Assembly (NCBI GenBank): GCA_965247075.1
Contig: CBDFGK010000003.1
Span: forward strand, 992,001-1,056,000
Reading direction: 5' to 3'
Source of the DNA: CBDFGK01 sp965247075
GTDB lineage: Bacteria > Pseudomonadota > Gammaproteobacteria > Pseudomonadales > Halieaceae
Length of the DNA: 64,000 bases
The notes below the pieces were generated by a model, which worked only from the letters and a program-made list of their open reading frames with translations, had not been told where the DNA came from and ran no database searches. Position numbers and translations under genes: made by a program. Shown piece after piece: positions 45,723-56,000 of the stretch; positions within the stretch are counted from its first letter, which is position 1; each line of letters starts with the position of its first letter.

Positions 45723-47355
45723 TCCAAACATCCTCCCAGTTTTTAAAGGCCTCGGCGATGCTTCCGAAGCCCGGTAAATGTGGATCAACAACAGTGATAA
45801 TTTCGGCTTCAGCGTTACCGCCAGCTTTTACTCCCCGTGTCGCCCGACCAACCATTTGGCTATACAAAACCAGTGAGCGTGTGGGGCGCGCAATGATCGC
45901 CGCACTCGTCGCCGGAGCATCAAATCCGGTTGTCAAAACACCGTAGTTTATTAGGATTATAGCCCGATTCGCGTTACTCCTAAAGCGTCTAATAACACGC
46001 TCACGCTCCGACTTGTTCGTTGTGCCGGTAACAACGAATGCCTCGTGCCCTCGCAGTGCAATGATTGCTGTAAGCATTTTAGCGTTTAGCACGGACGGCG
46101 CAAAAACGAGAACCCGCTTGTGACGTGTTACAAGATCCTCGATTGCAGATATAATTTTGAGGTTTCTCTGTGTGTCCTCACCGAGCTTATTGAGCAAAGT
46201 TTCCGGCACGTCTATTGCGGATGACAGATTGCTAATGTCGTCATTTGTAAGCTCTAGACCCGCATCAGAATTTAAGGTTCCAAATATGGGTTTGGCCAAG
46301 TATTGCTCTTCAATTAGAAAGCTAACAGGATCGTCATATCCTTCAACCTCCAATGTAACTTTTGAGGCATCAAAATAGTCGGACAGCTTCTGATCTTCTA
46401 GAATATTCGACCAGCTTCTTCCTGGTGTTGCCGTTAAACCAAGTAATGCGTTTCGCGGACGCTTGGTATGTAAAGCCGTCAGGATAGCAGCATAGGTTGG
46501 CGCAATTGCCTGATGCGCCTCATCTATGATTGTCAGCGTCACGCGATCAGCGAGCCTGAGCAAAGTGGCAGGATCGCGTTTATCGAGAGCAGCCATTTTG
46601 CCAAGTCCGGCAACAATGAGGCCATCGGTTGTGTTAAGTAGATCAGGACTGCGATTACCCCAAAATCGGACAAGGCTTAGATTTCGATTTCCAAGGGAAT
46701 GCCAAGCACTATTAAACTCGTCGGCGGCCTGGTCGAGAAGCTCAGCGTTTTGTGCAAGCCAGCAAACAACCGTCGGTTCGTTTCTTTTAAGATAGGATGA
46801 AATGATGTGCATCGTAGTTCGCGTTTTGCCCGCCCCTGTTGGCATGTGCAAAATAACTTTTCTTGGATCAGACGATAGAATGCGCATAACCTTATCACCG
46901 GCTTTTCGTTGATGATCAAATAGCGCGTAACCTGCTGACACATGACCAACATCTGGATGTCTATCTTCAGGTGCTCGCTCGTCTTCAACAATGCCGAAAA
47001 ATGAGAACAACTCTGGCAATACATCTTTATCTGTAATAATCCGGTTCAAATCGTTATAGAGATCGCGGTCCATCGAAGTCCCCAATTTTTCGGCAAGCTC
47101 TCGTGCCTTTGGAAGCGGTAACATACGTACGATCTTTTCTCTGAGTTGCGGATCGCGAAGTGTTTCAGAAGGGTCTACGAGCCGGGTTGCAAGCTCCCCA
47201 AGCCGTTGATCTGAAGCTAACTCCGGATCCAACCCCTGTAATGTGTCGAATATCGATGGGCCAATAAGTTCTCGCAATAATGCAGGTTTCGCGTTCTTCA
47301 TTAAGACCTCAAATGCCAAGCCTGGGGCCGCCGATATATTATTAGAAGAATTCAT
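45709..47355 (-). CDS. DEAD/DEAH box (SF2) helicase in the ssp operon (SspFGH-like module)
   Basis: A 548-residue superfamily 2 helicase. The motifs are: I MPTGAGKT (171-178), II DEAH (278-281), III LTATPGRS and VI QMVGRATRG near the C-terminus. The first 140 residues are a separate unassigned domain. It lies 137 bases after the DGQHR gene and overlaps the GHKL ATPase gene. A helicase, a GHKL ATPase and a phospholipase-D-like protein together resemble the SspFGH restriction module known to damage DNA lacking phosphorothioate. Confidence 0.88.
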   Translation of the reverse strand: MNSSNNISAAPGLAFEVLMKNAKPALLRELIGPSIFDTLQGLDPELASDQRLGELATRLVDPSETLRDPQLREKIVRMLPLPKARELAEKLGTSMDRDLYNDLNRIITDKDVLPELFSFFGIVEDERAPEDRHPDVGHVSAGYALFDHQRKAGDKVMRILSSDPRKVILHMPTGAGKTRTTMHIISSYLKRNEPTVVCWLAQNAELLDQAADEFNSAWHSLGNRNLSLVRFWGNRSPDLLNTTDGLIVAGLGKMAALDKRDPATLLRLADRVTLTIIDEAHQAIAPTYAAILTALHTKRPRNALLGLTATPGRSWSNILEDQKLSDYFDASKVTLEVEGYDDPVSFLIEEQYLAKPIFGTLNSDAGLELTNDDISNLSSAIDVPETLLNKLGEDTQRNLKIISAIEDLVTRHKRVLVFAPSVLNAKMLTAIIALRGHEAFVVTGTTNKSERERVIRRFRSNANRAIILINYGVLTTGFDAPATSAAIIARPTRSLVLYSQMVGRATRGVKAGGNAEAEIITVVDPHLPGFGSIAEAFKNWEDVWNEPD

Positions 47356-47492
47356 AGATCATTTATGACAACCAAGTCACCTCTTCGTCAACTATATATG
47401 TCGCAAAGCACTTCGAGCGCTCGAAAATGCAACAATCGGACCGTCTGCTTATATCTTTGGCAGGAAAAGAAAATACGGACATGCGCCTCGTA

Positions 47493-48752
47493 TCAAACGA
47501 CAAGATCAGGCAGCACTGCATTTTCATCTCCCGTGTCCTTGCGGTAACGTGCAAGCAGTTTCTCATCTGAATATTTTGAATCTCCAAGCATATAAAGAAG
47601 AACTTCCCGCAAGGTCACTCTATGAGCATTTACAATTGTCGAGGTACCTGTATTCCACATCAATCCTGCATACGGAGGCTCGGACAGGTTCCGAGGCAAT
47701 TTTGAGGCAAGCTTGATAGCCTGCGCGAGTGAGTGATCGTTGTTCAGTTTTGCAATGATTTGGGCGAAAATATCTAGCCCAATAGGACGAAACAAGGCAC
47801 TTCCACCATGGCTTCCACGGTGCTTTAAAACAACGTCGATTGTATCATCAGCATCAAAAAATTCATCTAATTCACCAAAGTGCTTTCTCAGCAAGAGAAA
47901 ATACTTCTTTGCATAATCAAAATATCCATCAAGGTCTTTGTCGTTTGGACGCGCCCTTTGAAGCTCGGCCTTCGTCCGTCGTTGCTCAAAATCCATCTTT
48001 GTGAAAAGAATAGTGAGGATATCGTAAAGGCTCACTATCGTTGTGAGGCTCGTCGTATTTGTAACCGGCATATTATTCGAAGCAACAAAAGCAATGCGCG
48101 TTCCTGCGAACAACTTCGTCTTTTCGATCAACAGGCGAACGCAAATGGCCATAGCATCATCTTCGTCTAGCGCAACGATGTTCCCTTTTGATACAGGCTT
48201 TGCGGTTTTGTTGAGAGTGGTGAAAAGTCTCCTTGTTCGCTCAAGCCCCTTTTTGGTTGTCCGGTGAGCAACAAATATTACTGATAAGTCATCGTAAGGG
48301 TCTTGCTCAATCCCGCCCTTAATTACCTTCTTAATACCAGCAAGCCGATGTTGGCCATCTAACGCAAAAAGACTTTCATCTCCCCGAAGCGTCAGGAAAC
48401 CAATTGATTCTATCGTTTCTTCGGACAGCTCTTTGAGATCAGCATCGTTGGTCTTATTTCGGACATCAGACAAAGCATGCCAGCTCGGCTCACCTCCGTA
48501 TGTTGCGATCACCAGAGAGTTAAAAAAGCGCTCTTTTTGTGTAATTAGGTATTGAGCAATCTGTTCGCTTCGACCGAGTTTTAGTTGTCGCTGAATCATA
48601 TCGGAGAGTTGTTTATTGCTATGGACTTCTTCTGCATAGCGCACACGATCATTGATCTCGCGCATATTCATGAGACACGAGTAGAAGACCCAGTCACCCA
48701 TAATTCCCCGAAGGGCCGGTAATATAATTTGATCCGGTTTTGTCATTTCCAC
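47493..48752 (-). CDS. DGQHR domain protein (DndB-like)
   Basis: A 419-residue protein with the DGQHR motif at 132-136 in LFALDGQHRLAGIKK, the mark of the DndB/ParB-like family. In classical dnd loci DndB represses the operon and tunes modification. A DGQHR protein inside an ssp operon could play the same regulatory role or act on DNA. It overlaps the GIY-YIG gene by 10 bases and is followed by the helicase gene after a 137-base gap that holds no gene. Confidence 0.85.
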   Translation of the reverse strand: MEMTKPDQIILPALRGIMGDWVFYSCLMNMREINDRVRYAEEVHSNKQLSDMIQRQLKLGRSEQIAQYLITQKERFFNSLVIATYGGEPSWHALSDVRNKTNDADLKELSEETIESIGFLTLRGDESLFALDGQHRLAGIKKVIKGGIEQDPYDDLSVIFVAHRTTKKGLERTRRLFTTLNKTAKPVSKGNIVALDEDDAMAICVRLLIEKTKLFAGTRIAFVASNNMPVTNTTSLTTIVSLYDILTILFTKMDFEQRRTKAELQRARPNDKDLDGYFDYAKKYFLLLRKHFGELDEFFDADDTIDVVLKHRGSHGGSALFRPIGLDIFAQIIAKLNNDHSLAQAIKLASKLPRNLSEPPYAGLMWNTGTSTIVNAHRVTLREVLLYMLGDSKYSDEKLLARYRKDTGDENAVLPDLVV

Positions 48753-49267
48753 ATGCCCCTCTTTTTCTTCACATCAGCTTCTAAATCTCTTTCCGAAAAT
48801 GTCGGCATCAGAGCGGTGTTGAGTTGCTTTTCGATTTTTTGCAGATCCTCGGTTGATACATCGTCCTCAACAGGAGTAAAATAAAACCGCAATACCTCAT
48901 GCCATGTGCCAATCATCCTCGCTATCCTTGCGCGTTTTATGACTTTTTTCGCATTTAGGTAATCTTTATAGCGCGCCCGAAGGGGTCTATCGGAGTTTCC
49001 CCCTGCTATTCCGATATAAAGGATATAACCGTGAGGTGGAAGAACCTGGCTAGGGTGACAGATTGCAAATGCGTACAAACCCCTTTTGTCATTGGGTACT
49101 TTCTCTAATTCATCCGCATCATCGTAAAGGATGGAATCCCAATTCAACCCATCAAGGATATAGTCATTTCTTTGAAGTTTGTCCGGCGACAGAATGACGT
49201 CAAACTTGAATTTGCCGATTTCGTCTTGTGCCCGATTTACAAAATCTACTACTGAATTAATATCCAA
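48743..49267 (-). CDS. GIY-YIG-like domain protein in the ssp operon
   Basis: A 174-residue protein whose middle fits a GIY-YIG nuclease core: GLYAF at 63-67 for the first strand, YILYIG at 81-86 for the second, then RPLRARYKDYL (94-104) with the expected arginines. A Glu in the C-terminal helix region (QKIEKQLNTALMP) could complete the site. It starts 37 bases after sspD and overlaps the DGQHR gene. I know of no described ssp role for such a protein; it may cut or merely bind DNA. Confidence 0.6.
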   Translation of the reverse strand: MDINSVVDFVNRAQDEIGKFKFDVILSPDKLQRNDYILDGLNWDSILYDDADELEKVPNDKRGLYAFAICHPSQVLPPHGYILYIGIAGGNSDRPLRARYKDYLNAKKVIKRARIARMIGTWHEVLRFYFTPVEDDVSTEDLQKIEKQLNTALMPTFSERDLEADVKKKRGMWK

Positions 49268-49304
49268 TTTTTCTGTGTCCCAATATCTTGTTATACGTTT
49301 TCAC

Positions 49305-50150
49305 CTATTTATGGCACGCAAGGCAAACTTTTGCCTTGCCATATAGATCATCAATATCCAAAGGCTCGCTATCTGAGCGTAAAGGATTTTTCTGTACTTT
49401 AGATTTCAGACGAACGAGCCGTTGCTCATGATCTCGTTTGATTTGCTCGATGCGTTCAGGCCGTGCCAACTCATTTAGAGATTCTCCCTGACTCCAGGTA
49501 AACGGAGAACCGTGATCAACAGCATTTTTTTCGTATGCCTTTGCTTCTTCGAATGCTTCAGGGTGTTTTTCCATTAAGCGAACCCATTCTATTTTCTGCT
49601 GAAAAAAACAAAACGTACATCCACTCCGCGAACGCCATGAATAGTATTTTGGCAACCCAAGTCCAGCGCCATCAAGAATATCAAGGACACCGGGCTTGTC
49701 TATTCCAGCATCCTTAAACGGTAGTTTGACGATAAGGTTGTCGTATTTTGAAATATAGCCTTCCCGGTATTCCTCATCACTACGAATAGCAACATAGCTA
49801 TAAACTGTTGTTCCTTCATCCAGCATCGGACGAACCCACGTTTCGAACGGGCGAAGCTTGAGTTGTCGTGTACACCAACGCGTTTGTGCCGAGGGAAGAA
49901 AATCATTATATTGTTTAAGCCAAAAATCAAAATCGCGATCTGGATTCAGTCGTAAAATAGGTTGTCCTAGAAAACCCTCTAGTCGTCCTAGATATTCGTA
50001 AACCTCTGGTAATTCCTTACCCGTATCCGTAAAAAAATATTCGACTTTTAGCTCAGGGTGATGCTGTCGAATATATACCGCCAGCGCAGCACTATCCCGA
50101 CCACCGGAAAGTCCCAGCACATGTTTTTCTTGACCGTGTTCATTATCCAT
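49305..50150 (-). CDS. sspD: phosphorothioation PAPS-reductase-like ATP pyrophosphatase (SspD/DndC-like)
   Basis: A 281-residue protein of the PAPS reductase family. The PP-loop SGGRDS (15-20) binds and splits ATP to activate DNA for sulfur insertion. Cysteines occur in TRWCTRQLK, GCTFCFFQQK and VCLACHK, which suits sulfur relay or an iron-sulfur cluster. I chose MDNEHGQEKHVLG at 50150, which overlaps the methyltransferase stop by 8 bases; the longer frame upstream is not family-like. With SspA, SspB and SspC in the same locus, single-strand phosphorothioation is the likely role. Confidence 0.88.
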   Translation of the reverse strand: MDNEHGQEKHVLGLSGGRDSAALAVYIRQHHPELKVEYFFTDTGKELPEVYEYLGRLEGFLGQPILRLNPDRDFDFWLKQYNDFLPSAQTRWCTRQLKLRPFETWVRPMLDEGTTVYSYVAIRSDEEYREGYISKYDNLIVKLPFKDAGIDKPGVLDILDGAGLGLPKYYSWRSRSGCTFCFFQQKIEWVRLMEKHPEAFEEAKAYEKNAVDHGSPFTWSQGESLNELARPERIEQIKRDHEQRLVRLKSKVQKNPLRSDSEPLDIDDLYGKAKVCLACHK

Positions 50151-50790
50151 GCGCTTCCCTTTCACACTCTTTAAGGACAATGGCATTGAGCCATTCCGCC
50201 TGCCCCTTGAAATCACCTTCTCCCTGACTAATCCAGCTTTCAGCAATCTTCACACCTAGAATACTTTTGAACAACGCTTCCAAATGCGAAGTATTCATAT
50301 CGGTATAGAAACGCCCATCAGAAGAAACACGCTCACCAACACCATGCTTAAAAGACATATATAGCGCACCGCCATGCTTAAGCGAGCGAAGGAGTCTGTT
50401 TACCGCATCAGGTAGTTCCGCCTCTGGTACGTGAAGCAAAGACGCACAAGCCCAAATACCATCATATTGCTCAACATCCTCAAAATCCTGAAATCGAAGC
50501 AAACGGGTTTTAACACCTGTCAGTTGTGTACTGAGTTCGCATAAGGAACGAGATGAATCAAATGCCTCAACATCGTATCCGCGTGTGAGAAAAGCTAAGG
50601 TATCACGACCTGAGCCACTCCCTGCATCAAGAATACGAGCCTTTGGCGGTAGATATTTAGGAAACCTTTGGTAAAGTTCACTCAAGTTAACATCAAGTGT
50701 AGATTCCGCATATTTTTTTCCGTATCGGTCATAATATTCTTGTGAGAGAAATTCATTATCACTATGAGACGATTTTATGAATGCGTGCAT
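50143..50790 (-). CDS. class I SAM-dependent methyltransferase in the ssp operon
   Basis: A 215-residue methyltransferase with motif I ILDAGSGSGRDTLAF near 53-67 and the later DGIWACASLLHV (motif IV area). It resembles small-molecule or protein methyltransferases rather than known DNA methyltransferases, because no DPPY- or PC-type catalytic motif is present. An AGGGGA Shine-Dalgarno sequence precedes the ATG. Its 3' end overlaps sspD by 8 bases. It stands directly after the ISL3 insertion, so its expression may now depend on a promoter in or next to the IS. Confidence 0.82.
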   Translation of the reverse strand: MHAFIKSSHSDNEFLSQEYYDRYGKKYAESTLDVNLSELYQRFPKYLPPKARILDAGSGSGRDTLAFLTRGYDVEAFDSSRSLCELSTQLTGVKTRLLRFQDFEDVEQYDGIWACASLLHVPEAELPDAVNRLLRSLKHGGALYMSFKHGVGERVSSDGRFYTDMNTSHLEALFKSILGVKIAESWISQGEGDFKGQAEWLNAIVLKECEREAHG

Positions 50791-50887
50791 CTATTCTTCC
50801 CCTGCTCCATCACCGCCCTGTTTATTTGGCTATATCCGGATCTCCCAACCAATGAAATACGATCCTGATGCTGTTTTATAGAGATTA

Positions 50888-52278
50888 GGACCTTACTCAC
50901 AGTGTACGTAAATCGCTGGGAATATGCGCAGGAATATCGAGGTCGCCAACGGTCAGGTAAATCATGTCGGCGAAGTTGTGCAGGTTACGATATCCAGACG
51001 CTCGGTTCTTGACGATTTTGACAATGCGGTTCAGGCCTTCACCGACGGCATTGGTCAGGTTTCTATCGGTGAACGCGACGATGTTATCAAAGTAATTTCG
51101 CACCGTGGTGACAAATTGGCGCAACGAGGGGATACGGCTACGCAGGGCGGTGGTCATCCAGCGTTTCAGGAACTTCTCAGCTGAGCCACGATAACGGTAA
51201 TTCCAGATGTGTTCGAACTCGTCCTTGAGCACCCAGGCGCGGTGGATACGCCGATTGGAGTTGCGCAAGCTATTGAGGAATCGAGACTGTCTCTTGGTGC
51301 GATGGCTCGAGTGCATGCTGAGCAGCCATCGCAGGCCCTTGATCGCCTTGCGCCCCCCCGGTATCGAGGGCACGCCACTCGTCCTTGCGCACCTCATCCA
51401 CAGCCTGGTTCAGCGCCTTGACGACATGGAAGCGGTCGATGATGAGCGTGGCGTTGGGGCAGTGATGTTCAATGGCCCCGGTATAGGCGCGACTCATGTC
51501 ACAACTGGCCCACAGGATGCGTGCTTTCTGCCCCTTGCTCAGGTGTTCGTTGAAGAAGCGGTCAATGGTCTCGCGGCCTTTTCCCAGGCCCACCCACAAG
51601 ATACGAGAGCGGTCCAGATCATAGACGAGTGTGGCGAATTTGCGGCCCTTCAAGAAGGAAATCTCGTCGACGCCGAGAGTGACCAGGCCACGGATTTTAT
51701 GGCCGTGGCGCACCCGCGTGATGATCCGGTGCAGCAGGTCGGACAGGGTGGAGGAAGGCATCACCAGAATCTCGGCGGCGGCCTTCTGGGTCATGATCTG
51801 GCACAGGGAGCAGATCCGCCACTCCAGTCGGTAGGTGATACGTGAATAGGCTGGCGCCCAGGGGATCGTCTCCTGCACCCGCCCGTGCGTTGGGCAGCAG
51901 ATCTCCTTTGGGGCATACCAGAGCAAGACCTTCATCCCCATGAGTGTGAGATCCTCCCACTGGCGCAGCTCGGTCGTATGACGCACAATCCGGCAGCGCC
52001 GTTCACATTCGGGGCAGCGGCAGCCATTCTTGTAGGGCTTGACCGCCAGATGCAGTTCCTTGTTGCGGTTTTTGAACCAGAACTGGGTGATTTTCATACC
52101 TTTGAGGCGTAATATCTTATACAGCAACTTCAGGTTGCTCACGGGCTTCTCCTTTTTGTTGACGGTAATCTACAGCGGGGATGAAGCCCGTGTTTACGTG
52201 TGAATTCAAGTCATTGCATCAACATGAAATGATGGGGAAGTTCGGGTCCTCGGGGATAACTGTGGGTAAAAGAACCCC
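50888..52278 (-). mobile_element. ISL3-family insertion sequence splitting the ssp operon
   Basis: About 1.39 kb. The proposed ends are GGACCTTACTCACAGT on the left (50888) and, read on the opposite strand, GGTTCTTTTACCCACAGT on the right. These share TTAC-CACAGT and the outer GG, a plausible imperfect terminal repeat. No target-site duplication is evident, so the exact ends are uncertain. It interrupts the leftward operon between the membrane-protein gene and the methyltransferase gene. Confidence 0.6.
50897..52142 (-). pseudogene. ISL3 family transposase, broken by a frameshift in a G7 run
   Basis: The N-terminal half (GTG start at 52142 with AAGGAG before it) contains the zinc-finger CRCPECERRCRIVRH, the catalytic VTLGVDEISFLKGRKFATL and ILWASCDMSRAYTGAI. 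The C-terminal half (to 50897) continues in another frame with RKAIKGLRWLLSMHSSHRTK and the final NRIVKIVKNRASGYRN. The switch is at a run of seven G (seven C on the + strand, near 51350). Six G would keep one frame of normal length (about 415 residues). This may be a true mutation, a sequencing slip or slippage during transcription. Confidence 0.8.
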
Positions 52279-52458
52279 GACATCTGTCAGCCGGACTCCG
52301 TGTGGACAGGCCGTGGATTTCACCCCGCCATCCCTGGCGAGGTGATCATGTGGATAACCCGTGGAATGTTCGTGCCTCACATACCACCGGTTACCCACAC
52401 TAACCCACCGCCTGCCCACACTACGCCGGGGAAAGTCCAGGGGTATTCGGATAGTTTT

Positions 52459-53076
52459 TCAATAACAGAATTTTTTCAAAAAACTCGTTGGGAAACCCGG
52501 ATAGACCCGTTTATTTCTATTAAGGACCTTCTCGCTAAGAAATATCTTGATCTTGCAAAAGGTTTTTCTGCTCATGACCTTTTCGCTAAAGAGGGTGTCG
52601 TGCAAGATAATAAATACCGCGCACAGTAAAATCAAGCCAAACCAAAAAGAAAATTTGAACGGCCAATAAATTGCAATCGCACCAAAAAATGACAAAACCG
52701 CTGCAATAGCCATCAACGCACAGTAAATTGAAATCATGCTGTAATCACCAAGCATAGGGGCTTTCGGATCTTTCGGCTTACCAGAAGCATAACTATCAGA
52801 ATGAAACTCCTCTATCTTTTCGAGATAACTGTGGAACACATCACGAATTCGAATAGTAGATAAAATTAGCGCAACATTACAAAAGCCTGCAAACAACAAA
52901 AGAAGGAATCGAATTTCTGGAAGGAGATCATCAGTGACACCCGCAGCAAACCACAACCCTCCCGTTAGCGTCATAGCGAGCACAGGAACATTGTTCATTT
53001 GTGTGTTTAAGCTACGGGCTTGTTCGAAGTTCTGCACATAACAAGTCTTTTTACGTGTTAGCTCTTCATTACACAT
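52459..53076 (-). CDS. multi-pass membrane protein coupled to sspC, unknown function
   Basis: A 205-residue protein with about four membrane segments in two pairs: VPVLAMTLTGGLWFAAGV and FLLLLFAGFCNVALILS, then YCALMAIAAVLSFFGAIAIYW and FGLILLCAVFIIL. Between the pairs there is a helical cytoplasmic stretch (VFHSYLEKIEEFHSD). The layout recalls SLATT-type membrane effector domains but I cannot assign the family. The ATG at 53076 overlaps the sspC stop by 8 bases, so it belongs to the operon. The last 30 residues could have been altered by the nearby IS insertion. Confidence 0.7.
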   Translation of the reverse strand: MCNEELTRKKTCYVQNFEQARSLNTQMNNVPVLAMTLTGGLWFAAGVTDDLLPEIRFLLLLFAGFCNVALILSTIRIRDVFHSYLEKIEEFHSDSYASGKPKDPKAPMLGDYSMISIYCALMAIAAVLSFFGAIAIYWPFKFSFWFGLILLCAVFIILHDTLFSEKVMSRKTFCKIKIFLSEKVLNRNKRVYPGFPTSFLKKFCY

Positions 53077-56000
53077 GAGCTGCTTTCCTCGCTTTTTTCG
53101 TTGATTTCTTATCATTCTCACTCCGCATATAGCGGGCGCTTAACTCGGCAAGTGCTGCCAGAATTATGTTACGACTATTTGTGTCTACACTTTCAAGGGT
53201 TGTAGCAACGCTTTCAATAAGTTCATCTATCGCTTCCCGATCCGTATCAACAACCTCAAACTCTTCCAAAAATGGTGTCGGCCTGCCTTCAAGACCAACA
53301 ACAACAGCCATTGAGTGGCGCTTCTCTGAACGTCCCTTAACACGGGTAAATGTCTCAGCGCGCAAAAACTTCTGGGACATATCTGCAATTTCGATTGACG
53401 CATGATCCATGTCCGGATCAACCCAGTCGCGAGGGGGTTTGTTTGCCATTAAACTCGCAACGCCTTCAAACGCGCCATCACTTCCATCGTACTGCGATAT
53501 TCTCCCGATAAAAGCATCAAGCCTAAAATCACCTGCCAACTCTCTAACATTCTCTGCCCGCTCGCGCAGTTCACCAAGAGACTGTGGGGACAAGTTGGGA
53601 ACCTGAAGCTCCGCAAGCATGATATCTCTTAGGCGGTGAAGCATTGAAGGGTAAGCTTGCGTAAGTTCCTTTAATCCTTCATGAACGACAGAAACAATGC
53701 GATGAATATCCTTCTCATTGGATAAGCTCACCTTTTTATCACCAAGAAGTGCGGGTATATCGTCGAATAAAAATTTATTCGGGTCTTGCGCACGCTTGAA
53801 GATATCGCGCACCTGTACAGCATTTGCAGAAAGGCGCATAGTTCCCTTAGTCCATTGTGGCAACTGCTCAAAAATAGAAACAAGGCCACGCGCAACATCG
53901 ATAGGTTCCAAATGGATCAGTGCATTTTCCTGATCCAGGTCGCGTACAATTTCTGCCATATCCGATAGCAGGCGGCGCGAAAGCTCGCGGATATCCATCC
54001 ATCGTAATTGAATTGATTCTGCGTCCTTTGCCAGATACTCAACATCGACATCATCGAAACGCGCACGGAAGATACCTTCGCGATATATCGCCAGTTTTTC
54101 ACGCTGAGAGAGAATGAAAGCAACACCGAGTACAGACATTAGTCCATCTTTTATGCCAAAAGGCGGTTTACGCCAAATGTCATAGATTTTAGAGATTGCA
54201 ACACTTCCGCTAGCGCTTGCCTTCACAAATTCTAGGGCAGCGTCCCACGCCGGAGACAAGCGGCAAGTGTTCTTATCATCGCCTGACGGTGAAGAGAAAC
54301 GCCACTCATCATCGTCAGTTTTGACATAGAGGCCTGTCGATTCAAGCATAGAGGCAAACAGACCTCCTTCAGCAGGATATCCCTTGATCCCAAGGCGAGG
54401 CTCACCTTCGTTTTGAACCATATACCGTAACAACATATTCTGGCCTGCAATGGCACTTCCAGATGGTTTCTGCCTGTTCATCAATTCGCTATGTAATCGA
54501 GGGCACTGATCGAAATGCCGATCTGCAAGTTCAGAAGCAAGACTATTCAAATCAGATTGTCGATAGAGTTTGGGCTTGTGATGCTTACGAAACCACTCCG
54601 CTCTATCAAAAGCTTTATACAGTTCAGATTCAATTTGGGCTTGCAAGCCTGCAAGTCGCGCAGCAACTTCGCGGCATGCAACGGGATCGCCTGAAAGCTC
54701 AGGATGATTATTTCTCACCTTATCCAGAGCAAGAAGCTCGCGCGCCAGCGTAACAATAGCCCAGGATCGCTTCGAAAAACCGACGATGATATCCCACTCG
54801 TCACTGAGCCGCGCAGTATCACGGCATATATCTCTAACGGTGTCTTCACTCTCACCTTCAGTTGGAATAGCTAGCAGGAACTGGCCAATAACGCCTTTTT
54901 TTGGCTCGTAATGCGCAGCCATTCCTAACAGATCATGTACTGGCATGAGGTTGACATCAAACCACCGCATCGCCCCTGTTTCATGGTAGTGGCGCTTCGC
55001 TAGCAAGGGCTGAAGCCCCGCAAGTGATTTCAGAGCAACAAAATCAACTTCATTGATCTCTTCGAGAGCGCTCGTCACTGCCTGTTCAATATCAAAATCG
55101 CTACCAGCGAAAATTGCATGAGCGCCAAGAAATTTTTTAAATATCGTTAATGACCAGCTATCAAGCTGCTTCAGTCCTTGCTTTAATGACTTCACAGTTA
55201 CTTTCGGGAAACAGCTCTTCAACAATTCAAAATTGGCAACAAGCCCTGAACGCTCCTTGAACAAATCTATCACGGCAATTGTCTTCAGTAGTTTGGTATG
55301 GAAAACATCCCCACCAATGGCCTCACAGCGCTCTAACGCCTCTGCTGCTAATGCCCATCTATGCCCATCGGGTGAAGCAAGAATGGAGGGCTCAAGATTG
55401 GTGCGTAGATAATCCCATAACTTCTCTGGCTCATAGAGATCGTTTTCTGTGGCAAAACGTAAATAGTCCTGAAAGCCGTGGGGTTCAGATGAATTCAAAA
55501 ATCCAAAAATGCTACGTTGGTTTTGACCAAATCTTCTGCGTGATATTGGACCTAGCAGACAGGCTACAACAGGATGTAATGGCCAACAGCCTTCAAGTAT
55601 TTCAGCAAGATGAATGACATCAGCCTCACGATCACGACGCACAATCTTTGACACGGTTGTTGACAACGCATTCGGTTTCGCAACTTTTCGACCATTTTCA
55701 ATTGCTCGCGAAATCAGATCAATCTGCTCTTCACCTATCGTGTTGACGGGTAGATCAATAAAGCGCCCCTGTATTTTTGCCCACTCATTCCGCATTTCAT
55801 GAGAAAGCCTGTGCGCATACTCTTCAAACGATTGATGCAATACTCCGACCAGAATAAATCTTCCATCGCTACGCGAAGCAGCTTCGGCTAACTGCTGGAA
55901 AATATAGACATCTGTGCCTTCCTGCGCAGCACCCTCAAGAAACTTACCCATTTCATCTACAAATAGGATAAGTCCACCATGCGTTTTGGACTTGCTCTCT

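Noticed and set aside
43887..47355. Reading the helicase/GHKL/phospholipase-D genes as DISARM
   Set aside because: No DUF1998 protein and no DISARM methyltransferase are present, while SspB, SspC and SspD homologues are.
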